Position numbers and translations under genes: made by a program. DNA of 64,000 nucleotides from Tritrichomonas musculus (Eukaryota > Parabasalia > Tritrichomonadida > Tritrichomonadidae). Shown here one piece after another: positions 42,790 through 53,212 of the stretch (positions are counted from its first letter, which is position 1; each line of letters starts with the position of its first letter). The stretch covers positions 186,001 through 250,000 of the forward strand of contig JAPFFF010000050.1 of the NCBI GenBank assembly GCA_039105265.1. The letters run 5' to 3'. The notes beneath the pieces were generated by a model. It was not told the DNA's origin. It saw only the letters and a list, made by a program, of their open reading frames with translations, and did no database searches.

Positions 42790-43633
42790 TCAAATTACTG
42801 TATCAAAAAATAGAAATCGAGTCAATCATTCGAGAAAAGAAAGAAATTTATTCATCCCTTATGGAATTCATTGAGGCAACAGAAAATGCTGATTTGGAAT
42901 TGTTAATTAAAGATTTTGAAAGCCATGCAAATTTCTAAAATAAAGAAGAAATCGAGTCGATGCTTCAATTGATATCAAAAATATCAGACAATCATCACCG
43001 CTCACCAAATTTTATAGATAAGCTAAATCAAATAATTCAATATCTACTCAAAGAAATACAACCTCCTATTACTGATTTTGAGATATACGAAATTTTTAAA
43101 TACAATAAGCGTGTTCTTCTTCTACTTTTAGAACAAGAGTTCATTCGACCCGACAATAATATTATATCAGATATAATGAAGATGAAAGATAGAAATAATT
43201 TTCCATATAGTCACTACCTGTATTCGTGAATCAAGTCTTTCATCAATGAAAATGAATCAAAAGCTATTGAAAATGAAATAAAGGGAGAATATAAACAAGA
43301 TCTCAACATTTTTGAAAAAAAATGTCGAATAGGAGAAAATGATTCATATATCTGCACATTAATTCGTCAAGGCTTAACGGAAGAATTCATTTCATATACC
43401 AATAAAGCCACAATTTCACTTTCGAGTAAAATTCGGCCATCAATTTTCGAAACTAATTTATTCCTCATGCAAAAAGCACCAACATTGATTGAATATGCAT
43501 CGTTTTTTGGATCAATTGAAATCATTCAATATTTACAATATAACAACATTTAATTAACAAATTCAATGTGGCTTTATGCGGTTCATTCAGATAATGCAGA
43601 ACTTATTCATTTTCTGGAAGAAAATAAAATAAT
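42790..43633 (+). pseudogene. Ankyrin/DUF3447-type protein relic with three in-frame stops, 3' end cut
   Basis: A single plus-strand frame (Y-Q-K-I-E-I-E-S-I-I-R-E, SSLMEFIEATENADLELL) runs to 43633, broken by TAA (42937), TGA (43227) and TAA (43551). The segment IEYASFFGSIEIIQYL ... MWLYAVHSDNAELIHFLEEN is the DUF3447/ankyrin signature common in trichomonads. At 43620-43634 the gene stops abruptly at ATAATTCCACATT and continues as opposite-strand membrane-gene sequence; the same bases occur in the intact gene at 18531, suggesting a microhomology junction. Confidence 0.7.
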
Positions 43634-45209
43634 TCCACATTTAAAAAAATGTCTCTCCAAAATCCTTTCGCCAAAGAATAAAATGGTAAAAAATTATCAA
43701 ACAAAGATGGAAGATATGATCTTACTATTGTTTCAATAAAAATACCAATTTCATATTTATTTTCATATGATCCGCCAACAATATAATGTGTCCCAGACCA
43801 TTTTTCATTATCAGTAATAAAAGAAGGCTGTATAATCATGTCTGGTTCAATTGTAATTTGGTATCTTTCAAATCCTTTCAAATTTTCATATTGGTTAGTG
43901 AACATATTAGACCAATAATATTGAGTAAATGCATCCCATTCATTTTCACAATTGACTGTTCCTTTTTCTTTGGTACATTGATCATATAATATAAAATGAT
44001 TTTTTGCTTCATCATTTAAATTTTCAAAATTGAAATTTTCAAAATAATTTGTGTTGGTAATATTATCAAATTGTTTTTCTAAAAAAGTGATGTTGATTTT
44101 ATTAGGAAAATATTCCAGTGTTTTGTTAAGTATTTTCTCTGATGTAATTACTAATACAATTGATTTATAAAGTTTTTTACACATAATTTCAATTTTGTCA
44201 TTTTCATAGTTCTTTCCAAATATGTATTTTTTATGAATACTGCATGATATCTTTGTTTAAAAAGAAAATATTCAGCAGATTTTTTTTTTGGCACCTCTTG
44301 TAAATCACTTCTTCATTTTTAATCAAATAATATATTATCTTATTTAAACGATGATTTATTAAATCAGTGATATCATAGGTTTCAGTGTCATTACTATCAC
44401 TAATATATTCATTGGATTGAATTTCCGTGTCTTCATTTATATCGTCTTCGTCATTAGTATTCCTAATATTTGTAATATCACTTGATTCTTCTTCATTTGA
44501 ATAATTCGTATTTATTTTATTTTCTGTGTGATTTTCATTACTTGTATGACCAGAATAACTTCGAACTTCTTCATCAATGTCAGGAATGCTTTCTGATATA
44601 TCAATTGATTTTTTAATTTTATATCTTCTAAAACATGCAAATATGCTTACCAAAACGGGAAAATTAAACAAGAAAATTATCAAATAAATTTCAAAAATTG
44701 CTGAAAATATTATTGTCGATAAATCAAAGAAAGTTACTGCAATAGCAGCAATCATTGTAAATAGTAACGTAAGCATAAAAAATAAAAATGTAAATTTGTT
44801 TCGGTCTGAATCATTCTTTAATTTATTTGGAGAAAGCAAAGAAATGCGTTTTATTATGGAATTTATAATAGAAAAATAGTTCAATATAATAAAATAGCAA
44901 AAAAGGGATAAATTAAAAATTAGTCCAAAATTTGAAAAATTGTAAAATAAAGAAATAACCATGTTAACTGTATTTTTGGAAAACAACGACAACCAATCAT
45001 GAAAAAATAAGTAAAATGTTAGCATGACCAGGGCAGCAAATGAAATATAAAGATGGATTGTAAAAAAAACTACTAAGACTAAGCAAGAAAACAAGAATAT
45101 GCTGAAAATTATCTTCAAAAAAATATTATTTGAGTATTTTTGATTCTTGTTTGCCAAATCTAAATCATTGTCTTCCATTTTATTAATTTTTTTTTTCAAT
45201 TTTGACCAT
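43634..45209 (-). pseudogene. Rearranged paralogue of the membrane/lipase-like gene (copy 3)
   Basis: 44294-45209 matches the N-terminal half (29410-28473) and 43634-44232 matches the middle of the C-terminal half (18533-19132). The intervening part is deleted and replaced by about 60 bp of unrelated filler (44233-44293). The 3' end is cut at the ankyrin relic. The start is also damaged: an extra A in the run after the ATG (ten rather than nine) shifts the frame to an early stop, and GTC replaces GAC. No MULE is present, so this copy was made from or diverged before the interrupted allele. Confidence 0.75.
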
Positions 45210-45367
45210 ATAATAGGTCAATTTCAAATAAATGAAAAATTCAAATTCTTTCTAGTTAATTATAAATTCAATATCTAAATATTATGGAATATCAATTTCT
45301 TAGTAGAAATTAAATATAAAAGAATTGTTCTTTAATGAATTAAACTTGTTTTTTTGTTTTTGTTTTA

Positions 45368-46487
45368 GGGCAGCGACCAATGTCCCTACTTTAACGGTCA
45401 CTGTTAACGGTCATATTGGTAGGGACAAATGGAGCAGCGACAAATGTCCCTACTTTAACGGTCATTTTTAACGGTTATAGTACATATTTACCTGTAAAAA
45501 CAACGAGAGATGTGAATTTTATGATAAATTACGCATAAAATGTTTTAACAAAGCTAGGTTACAAAAATGTTTATAAGACGAATTCAAAAAAACTGAAAAT
45601 TCAGATAAAAATTAGAATATGATTTATCCAAAAAAAAAACTTAATAAATTAGTCGAAATGTTAACGTTAACATTATACAAAAGATGTTTATTTAAATTAA
45701 AACAAAATATTCTTCTATATTAGGAAATAATATTATTAGTAATTTCTTTATCTGCATTTATAAAAATATTTTTAAGTTAAATAGCATGTGAAGTTCTTAT
45801 AAATAGTTTTGTTTGATGTTTTCATGGTCAAAAAAGTTGAATGCATCTATTTCAAATTTTCTTGAAAAAAGTGTGAATAGGTGGTCATGGATTTTTTAAT
45901 AAAAATATTTTTTTTTTCCATCATTGCTAAAACAAAGTAATTTCTTTTTATCAAATGATTTTTTAATTATATAATTACATATTTATCTAATATATGTAAG
46001 GAAATGCTTTAAAATTTGAAAATTACTTCGATCTTTACTAAAAAGTAATCGAATATTATAATATATTCAGTTTGAATTTTATTAGAAGAATCTATTATAT
46101 TATGCAAAGAACTAATTCTACTTTTGTCTTTTTAAGTTTTTGATCATATTTTTTAGGTTTATCAAATATTTTGGCCTTTGAAAATTACGATTTTTTAACC
46201 AAATTATAATTTTTTATTGTAAAAAGCACTAAAAATAAAGATTTATTCATTTTAATACTATTTTAAATAAAATATATTAAATAAATAATTCACATTTTCT
46301 TATGCAATGAGTAAGGATATTTGTAACCTCATTTATAAAAATAAAAAAAGATTTTCTATATGTTTGACCGTTATTAATGACCGTTAAAGTAGGGACAAAT
46401 GGAGCAGCGACAAATGTCCTTACTTCACCTCACAAATTTAATAGCCGTTAAAAATGACCGTTAAAGTAGGGACATTTGTAATTTCCC
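45368..46487. mobile_element. Inverted-repeat element with 8-bp duplication TTGTTTTA (1120 bp), noncoding
   Basis: Duplication at 45360-45367 and 46488-46495; the empty site is in copy 2 near 29567. Ends are complex: the left holds GCAGCGAC-AATGTCCCTAC-TTTAACGGTCA twice, the right holds the complement twice. Outermost bases GGGCAGCG / GGGAAATT are imperfect. Eight-base duplications occur in hAT and Merlin elements; the family is not settled. There is no coding frame. Confidence 0.8.
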
Positions 46488-46549
46488 TTGTTTTATAGTG
46501 CCTTGAATGAGTGAGTTGTACAAATTATAAATGAAAATCAATGAATTTT

Positions 46550-47046
46550 TATATCAACGATTATTATGATTTATATTAATGAAAGTAGTGTTCAACAAGA
46601 TTCAAAATTTAATTAAATAATCCTGTTGCTTTATATAACTTAGGAAATCTTTATCAGAATGGAAGTGGTGTTCAATTTATTAATAAAATTATAAGTCCAG
46701 ATCTAGATTCCATTTATATCAAGATTACTTGAAAGCAAAAAGTTATTATGAATTGAATGCTTCTTTAAATTATCCTGATGCATTAAATAGTTTAGGAAAA
46801 CTTTATTTGGAAGGTTTTTGTGTTGAAAAAAAAATATTTATACGAGCTATAAAACATTTAGAATTAAGTGCAGATTTAAATTATAATTTTGCTCTTTATT
46901 TATTAGCCTGTCTTTATAAAAATGGCGATACAATTGATGTAAATTATGAAAAATCTATAAAATATCTCAAATGCATTCAAATTCAAAATGGTGAAACATT
47001 CCAAAATAATCAAATAAATTACCAGTTTGTGGAACCTACTTTTTGA
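46550..47046 (+). pseudogene. Sel1-repeat gene relic (copy 3)
   Basis: Same relic as 29690-30120, but the adenine run is two bases shorter, leaving a 105-codon frame at 46729-47046 (YYELNASLNYPDALNSLGKL ... YLLACLYKNG ... YQFVEPTF-stop). It lies downstream of the broken unit NPVALYNLGNLYQNGSG. The frame ends inside the hairpin. Confidence 0.6.
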
Positions 47047-47592
47047 GCGAAGCTCAAAAAGTAGGTTCGACAAACTGGAATTCTTTTCAATTTCACTTTT
47101 TGAATGCGCCTCTTCATTTGCTGTAGATTAGAAGCTACTTTTTCAATTAAAATATTAAAAAACGGATATGACAAAAAAAATTCTGAGAAATTAATTTTTT
47201 ATTTATTTTCAAATTTAATTGTCGAAACTTCAGGAGATCCACTTTTAAACCATTTAAAAGCAACTGTTGAGTAAATTGGATTTGATCATAGCCATTATTC
47301 TTGGCATTTGTTACGTCGAGGCGGTGCTCATCAGATATCAATATCAGGATTTTGCGATCCAAAGAGGAAAAAACATTGTTGATGGAAAAGAGAAGTTTAT
47401 ATAAGACACTTTGATGTAGATTCCCAAATCACTAGCATTAGAAAAGCAAATATAATATGAAAATAAATAAAAAATTAATTTCTCAGAATTTTTTGTCATA
47501 TTCGTTTTTTTTATTTTAATTGAAAAAGTAGCTTCCATAATCTACAGCAAATGGAGTGGCAGCCTTCAAAAAGTGAGCAATTGAAAAGAATT
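47022..47592. repeat. Hairpin (47022-47078) plus foldback element (47079-47592), copy 3
   Basis: Nearly identical to 30097-30668. Both structures therefore pre-date the duplication and have been kept in both copies. Confidence 0.7.
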
Positions 47593-47593
47593 A

Positions 47594-48127
47594 AATATTA
47601 CAACAAAATTTTATTTTGACAATGATAATTTGAAAGATGATTTTTCATATTTAAAATCATTTACATTTAATTTTGATGTTAATTATTGGAAAATTAAAAT
47701 ATTCAGTCCATTAAAACAAATTCAAAATAACAACGACAATATTACTTTTAATAACCAACAACAATTGATTGACTTCATTTGCCAAAATAGTAATTTAAAA
47801 ATAATTTTTATGGTTGCAATATTTAATATCAGCTTACTTCAAAATCAGATTAATAATTGTTTCAAAATTTTTTCTAAATTGAAAAGACAATTTCGCTCCT
47901 AAACGTGTCATTATGATATGTGCTTGGTGTTTGTCAATATATTTTAAAAAGAAACATTTTTGATCAGCCAATATATTTTAGAGCAGCTCTATGCTCAGCC
48001 TTATTCAATTCAATTTAGTAGAATTCATATGGAGAAGAATGAAACAAAAAATAACATAAAGATAAAAAATCGTCCATATCTAAAAGAAATTAATGAAGAA
48101 TTTTATCGAAGATTTGAAATGGAATAA
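47594..48127 (+). pseudogene. Relic of an unrecognised plus-strand gene (copy 3)
   Basis: Counterpart of 30670-31203, with the same open stretch at 47630-47902 and the same C-terminal fragment ending FEME-stop at 48127. Confidence 0.45.
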
Positions 48128-48234
48128 TTTTAACCTGTCTTTTCTAATTCTTTGATTATGAATATTCACCAATAAATGAATGCAAATTTCTTTATATTCA
48201 ATATGTTTGGTGCTATTTTCAGATACAGCAAATA

Positions 48235-51200
48235 TCAAATTTTAATTCCAAATCCTTCGCAAAATTGAGAGGAAATTGGAAGAGGAAGTTTAATTCCTGG
48301 TGGTGGGTCATTTTTATTTCGTATTTTTAGTTCATTTGATTTAATAGGATGAAGAGTAATATCATATAAAAATTCTATTTTTCTAGTAATATTATATTTT
48401 TCTTCAAAAGTATTTGCATCACATAAATTATAACAGAAAATTGTTTGACGTATTTTTGTTTTCAGATTTTCTGTTGTATCTTTGTATTTATCGATTTCTT
48501 CGATGATTTTGAAATAATTGAAATAATTGAAATCATTTACTTTTTTAATTAATGCAATGATGAGGAGATAAAGAGACGGTTGGAATCCTTGATTGAATGA
48601 TCTGATCAGTAATTCAATAGATTTGTCGATGTTTTGATTGACTCTATCGTCATAAATGTAAATGTTCGAAAGATTATACATGGAAACTGCATCATTCTTT
48701 TGACGAATGGCTTCTTCAAAATATTCAATCGCCAAACCAATTTTTGGTTGAATTTCGCCATGAAAACCATTTTTATAAATTATTCCAAGATTATTTTTGG
48801 CATATTGATCATTAAACGATGATCCCTCCTTGTAATAATGAACCGCTTTTTCGATGTCTTGATCAACATATTTCCCTTCATGATATAAGAAGCCAACATG
48901 GAAGTGAGCTGCTTTACACCTGTTTTTTGAAGCCAGCATAAAATAATATCTTCCTTTCTTTGCATTTTCATGATTATATTTTTCAGTAAAAAAAATAAAT
49001 CCAAGAAGAAACTGAGCATCTGCATAATTTTGATTTGCAGCGAGTGTTAAATAATGAATCCCTTTGTTGATATCTCTCGAAATATATTTACCTTCTGTAT
49101 AAATAAAACCAAGATTAAATTGTGCTATTGCATAATTTTGATTTGCAGCGAGTGTGAAATAATGAATCCCTTTGTTGATATCTCTCGAAATATTTTCACC
49201 TTCACTATAAATAAAACCGAGTTTATTTTGTGCTGATGCATAATTTTGATTTGCAGCGAGTGTTAAATAATGAATCCCTTTGTTGATATCTCTCGAAATA
49301 TATTCACCTTCTGTATAAATAAAACCGAGAATAGTTTGTGCTTCTGCATAATTTTGATTTGCAGCGAGTGTTAAATAATGAATCCCTTTGTTGATATCTC
49401 TCGAAATATATTCACATTCACTATAAATAAAACCGAGTTTATTTTGTGCTTCTGCATAATTTTGATTTGCAGCGAGTGTTAAATAATGAATCCCTTTGTT
49501 GATATCTCTCGAAATATATTCACCTTCTGTATAAATAAAACCGAGTTTATTTTGTGCTTCTGTAACATTTTGATTTGCAGTGAGTGTTAAATAATGAATC
49601 GCTTTATCGATATCTCTCAAAATATATTTACCTTCATAATAAATATTTCCGAGAATAGTTTGTGCTATTGCATAATTTGAATTATTTGAATTTTCTGGGA
49701 TTTCTAAAAAGTGAATAAATTTGCTGATGTTCTCAATAAAATAATTTTTTGGATAGTATTCTTCCCCAAGTAAAAATTGAGAAATTAAATGATTTACATT
49801 TAAATAGTTTGAATAATTTTCAATGTATTTTCTTATATTCTGATTTATATTTTCATTTGAATTAAATAATTTAAGCTGCTCTTGAAATTCAATACTATCG
49901 TATTCATAAAAAAGTTTCCAATATGGAAAATATTTATTTTCGTTGTAGTTATTCATAACTTCACTTAGATCAAAAAATCTTGTTTCTTCTTGCATGAATG
50001 ATAAAAAAATATCATAAAACGAATCTATCACTTCAGTGATTTTTGGTCTCTCTGATGGTTCTTTACGAGTGCAATTCATGCAAATATCTCTTAATTTACA
50101 GTATTCAGCTGGAAATTCATCAAATGGATAAATAATTGATTCAGTTTTCTCTTCTTCTATTATTGTTGGATCTTTTCCAAAGAAGATAAAATATATGAGA
50201 AGACCAAGTGAGTAAACATCTTCTTTATACGTGTATTTTTTAACTGTCCCTCTGTAAATTTCTGGAGCCATGTATAGAGTACCTATGTCTTTCGTTGATT
50301 CTTCTTCTGGATTTGGTTGTTCATCTATCCTAATCATTCGATCAAAATCAATAAGAATTATTCGTTTTTCTTTATCAACAATGAAATTGTTTGGCTTCAA
50401 ATCTCGATAAATTAATGATTCATTTTGCAGATATTCAATGATAAACATTATTTGGAATATAAAATTGATTTTTTCTTCTGGTTTAAGATTTAATGTTTTG
50501 ATGTCTTTTAAAGATTGACCTCTGATGTACTCGATAATTAAGTAGCGAGTTTTTCCATCTAAAATTTTGCCATACAAACGAGGCAAAGATGGATGACAAA
50601 TTCTTTTATAATTTCTCAGTTCCCGTTCATATAATTTCTTACTCTCTTCTGTGTAGTACCATTTGAGAACGAATAACTGTCCAAGTTCAATATGATAAAT
50701 TAGTTTGACACTTGATGAATTTGTATTTTTCAAAGTATGCAAACGTATATATTCATAGTAATTTAGTTGGTTTATTTCTATTTTTGTTTCTTTGATTTTG
50801 TTTTGTTCAAGCTTTTTATAGCTTTTATTAATGAAATATGCTGAGAAAGAAGGTAAAATTAATTCCCAAATTTCTTTGACTTGATTTTGATTTTCTTGGC
50901 TAATTAAGAAACTTTTCGAGAATTCGTTGATAATTTCATTATAAAACTCTTTTTCATATTCTTTGATTTCTTCATAAAAATTAAGGTGTAATTCTTCCGA
51001 TAATTGCTCTTTATTTATTTTTTCGGAGGCGATAATGGTGCGATTTCTTTCTTTTGCAATGAATAAAGTAGAGAGCAAATCGATTCCACAATCTTCGATG
51101 AAGATAATTGCCTCGTCAATGAAAATAACAAAATATCGATCGTTTTGTTCACCTATATTATCTATTATAGTTATTTCTGATTTATCAACTAAATTTTGGA

Positions 51201-51333
51201 GATCTTTTGCTTGACTTTTTTCTGTGATAAGATAACAAGTAAAATCTTCAATGACTTTATTATGATATTGATTTAATATTCTAATTTGATGATTATTAAA
51301 AGCTTTTTGAAATTCAGCTAGCTTATTAATCAT
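48235..51333 (-). CDS. Kinase-like protein with C-terminal Sel1 repeats, paralogue 3 (6 near-identical repeats)
   Basis: 1032 residues from the ATG at 51333. Same architecture and motif substitutions (YRDLKPNN, DFD) as paralogues 1 and 2. It is the most diverged of the three: the segment before the kinase domain differs (FLISQENQNQVKEIW; NQLNYYEYIRLHTLKNTN), and so does the linker before the Sel1 array (PKNYFIENISKFIHFLEIPE, with an additional distinct unit YAIAQTILGNIYYEGKYILRD). One repeat has an unusual cysteine (SECEY), one reads ENISRD. The frame is intact. It lies divergently close to nothing upstream; the CAMK-like kinase at 51740 is on the same strand about 400 bp away. Confidence 0.85.
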   Translation of the reverse strand: MINKLAEFQKAFNNHQIRILNQYHNKVIEDFTCYLITEKSQAKDLQNLVDKSEITIIDNIGEQNDRYFVIFIDEAIIFIEDCGIDLLSTLFIAKERNRTIIASEKINKEQLSEELHLNFYEEIKEYEKEFYNEIINEFSKSFLISQENQNQVKEIWELILPSFSAYFINKSYKKLEQNKIKETKIEINQLNYYEYIRLHTLKNTNSSSVKLIYHIELGQLFVLKWYYTEESKKLYERELRNYKRICHPSLPRLYGKILDGKTRYLIIEYIRGQSLKDIKTLNLKPEEKINFIFQIMFIIEYLQNESLIYRDLKPNNFIVDKEKRIILIDFDRMIRIDEQPNPEEESTKDIGTLYMAPEIYRGTVKKYTYKEDVYSLGLLIYFIFFGKDPTIIEEEKTESIIYPFDEFPAEYCKLRDICMNCTRKEPSERPKITEVIDSFYDIFLSFMQEETRFFDLSEVMNNYNENKYFPYWKLFYEYDSIEFQEQLKLFNSNENINQNIRKYIENYSNYLNVNHLISQFLLGEEYYPKNYFIENISKFIHFLEIPENSNNSNYAIAQTILGNIYYEGKYILRDIDKAIHYLTLTANQNVTEAQNKLGFIYTEGEYISRDINKGIHYLTLAANQNYAEAQNKLGFIYSECEYISRDINKGIHYLTLAANQNYAEAQTILGFIYTEGEYISRDINKGIHYLTLAANQNYASAQNKLGFIYSEGENISRDINKGIHYFTLAANQNYAIAQFNLGFIYTEGKYISRDINKGIHYLTLAANQNYADAQFLLGFIFFTEKYNHENAKKGRYYFMLASKNRCKAAHFHVGFLYHEGKYVDQDIEKAVHYYKEGSSFNDQYAKNNLGIIYKNGFHGEIQPKIGLAIEYFEEAIRQKNDAVSMYNLSNIYIYDDRVNQNIDKSIELLIRSFNQGFQPSLYLLIIALIKKVNDFNYFNYFKIIEEIDKYKDTTENLKTKIRQTIFCYNLCDANTFEEKYNITRKIEFLYDITLHPIKSNELKIRNKNDPPPGIKLPLPISSQFCEGFGIKI
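49020..49667 (-). repeat. Six 108-bp Sel1-coding tandem repeats
   Basis: Same 108-bp period as in the two paralogues, but only six units. Confidence 0.9.
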
Positions 51334-51656
51334 TGCAAACAATGAGAAAAATGAAATTACAAAAAATTTCCAAAATTTTCTTTCAAAAATATTTGAATAT
51401 TTTTTGATCGTCAAGTTTACGATTATAAAACTTTAGCTTTTTGAATTCAAATAGGACAATAAATTAGAGGTATTCATGTAGGGAATTCGATGATAAAATT
51501 TAAATAATATAAATTAAAATCAACATTTCTCAAAAATGAGGGCCTAGCCAGTATATTCCATTCTCATCTGAATAATTCACATTAATTTTTAAAATTATCC
51601 ATTTATTATAATATGGAATTTGATAGGCATAACAATTTATAAATTAGAATAACAAA

Positions 51657-51679
51657 GACCAAAATCTTTTTGGTCTTCA
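51657..51679. terminator. Hairpin downstream of the CAMK-like kinase gene
   Basis: AAGACCAAAA-TCT-TTTTGGTCTT is a perfect 10-bp stem with a 3-base loop, about 60 bp after the stop of the minus-strand gene at 51740. It may mark a 3' processing site; no known trichomonad terminator hairpin is invoked. Confidence 0.3.
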
Positions 51680-51739
51680 AATGAAATAATTTTTGATAAA
51701 AATATTAAAAAAAAATGTTAAAAAATATTTTCATTACTA

Positions 51740-52849
51740 TTATTTAAGTAAAGAATCAGAAGTATTTTCTGAAGGAGTATTTGAATTAGATTCAGATCCA
51801 GAAAATGTGAAAGATAGAGATATTCTCTTTTTAAAGAATATTGATGATCCCGAGCCAGAACCAGTAATTCTTCTTCTTCTTTTGGTACTCTGTGGAGGAA
51901 AAACGAGTGGAGAAGATGTTGAAACTCCGTCATGATATCTGGAAGACATGACTGGTGAAAAATATGAAACTTGTTTCAATGGAGTGAGGGGAGGCAAATG
52001 CTGAGTATTTATACTATTTGTCTTGTTAAAAATAGGAAGTTCGAGTAGTTGCTTGCAAGAGGCTCTTTTGCTTGGTTCTGGCTGCAACATTTTTCTCAAA
52101 AGAAACAAAATCTGTTCGTCCATTTCGGGCGGATAACAGATGAAGCCAGACATAATTTCAACTTGGATTTGATGTGATATCCAAGGAAGGGAGCCTGTCG
52201 CCATCTGATAAAAAGATATTCCAAGAGCCCAAACATCAACTGATTCTGGACTAAATTCATTGAATTTGATGAGCTCTGGTGCCATGTAGGGAAGGGAACC
52301 GCCGAATTTATCTCTTTCTTTTTGATTTCTTTGGAAAAATTCTGCAAGCCCAAAATCTGCTAATTTTGGCCTATTATGTATATCAAATAGTATATTTTGA
52401 GGTTTTATATCTCGATGTGCTATTCCTATCGAATGGATATAATTTATTGCTTGTAATATTTGCTGATATAAATCAATTAATCTTGGATAATCAATGGGTC
52501 CTTCGATTTGTTTGATGAGATCGGATAGTGATCCATTTGGACAATATTCTAGTATTAAATATAAGCAATGCTGAGATGTAAAATGATCAAATAAAGATAT
52601 TATATTAGGATGAATAATTTTAACAAGAGTCTGAAATTCTGAGTCAAATGAAATAGCTAAGGAGTGTTTGGCATCTTCGGGAAGTTCAATAATTTTAACA
52701 CAAAATATTTCATTATATTTGTTATTTCTGCATTTGTATACTGAGGCAAAACCGCCTTCCCCTATTTTTTCTCTAAGTTCATAATTGTGTTTGGTTAATG
52801 TTAATATAATCTCATTTAAAAACATTGAACGGTCTTCATTATTTATCAT
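51740..52849 (-). CDS. CAMK-like serine/threonine protein kinase
   Basis: 369 residues; TCACAA (initiator-like) precedes the ATG by about 15 bases. The kinase domain is complete (about 20-275): GEGGFASVYK (Gly loop), K52 in VKII, HRDIKPQN with D147, DFG at 165-167, MAPE at 189-192, SVDVWALGISFYQMATG, and R in KRAS. The insert and HRDIKPQN style fit the CAMK/NEK-like kinases abundant in trichomonads. The C-terminal 90 residues are Ser/Thr/Pro-rich and disordered, with the basic stretch STKRRRRITGSGSGSS, perhaps a nuclear or phosphorylation-regulated tail. All catalytic residues are present, so activity is expected. Small pieces of this gene type occur as relics at 16292 and 36423. Confidence 0.92.
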   Translation of the reverse strand: MINNEDRSMFLNEIILTLTKHNYELREKIGEGGFASVYKCRNNKYNEIFCVKIIELPEDAKHSLAISFDSEFQTLVKIIHPNIISLFDHFTSQHCLYLILEYCPNGSLSDLIKQIEGPIDYPRLIDLYQQILQAINYIHSIGIAHRDIKPQNILFDIHNRPKLADFGLAEFFQRNQKERDKFGGSLPYMAPELIKFNEFSPESVDVWALGISFYQMATGSLPWISHQIQVEIMSGFICYPPEMDEQILFLLRKMLQPEPSKRASCKQLLELPIFNKTNSINTQHLPPLTPLKQVSYFSPVMSSRYHDGVSTSSPLVFPPQSTKRRRRITGSGSGSSIFFKKRISLSFTFSGSESNSNTPSENTSDSLLK

Positions 52850-53205
52850 CTGGGATAATTGTGAGATGATTCAAAACTATAAAAATTCATTATTTTCTAA
52901 ATATATTTAAAATAGTAAAATTATATATATTTATTTATTTATAATATAATTTTTTAAATAAATAAGAAATTAAAAAATAATTAATATTTATAATTATTTA
53001 TATATTTATTCAAATAAATTTGATTTATACAAATTTATTTTAATTGAAAAAGTGAAAAAATAAAAATATCTGGTGAGTACAATATTGAATTTTCAATTAA
53101 TCAATTCAAAAATTTTAAAATTAACCTTTCTCAAATCTGTAAAAAAAAGTTAAAATCATTTTTGACTCAATTTTCACTTTAATTTAATCTCATATTTCTG
53201 ATTTG
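52850..53205. other. AT-rich intergenic DNA
   Basis: Almost pure A/T stretches, including the promoter region of the minus-strand kinase. No other feature seen. Confidence 0.4.
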
Positions 53206-53212
53206 TTTAAAG

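Larger units (their letters stand above)
43634..51418. repeat. Segmental duplication, copy 3
   Basis: Collinear with 28473-35790 (membrane gene, Sel1 relic, hairpin, foldback, relic, kinase gene), apart from the element at 45368-46487 and the different Sel1 repeat number. Similarity ends just upstream of the kinase gene near 51418. Confidence 0.85.
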
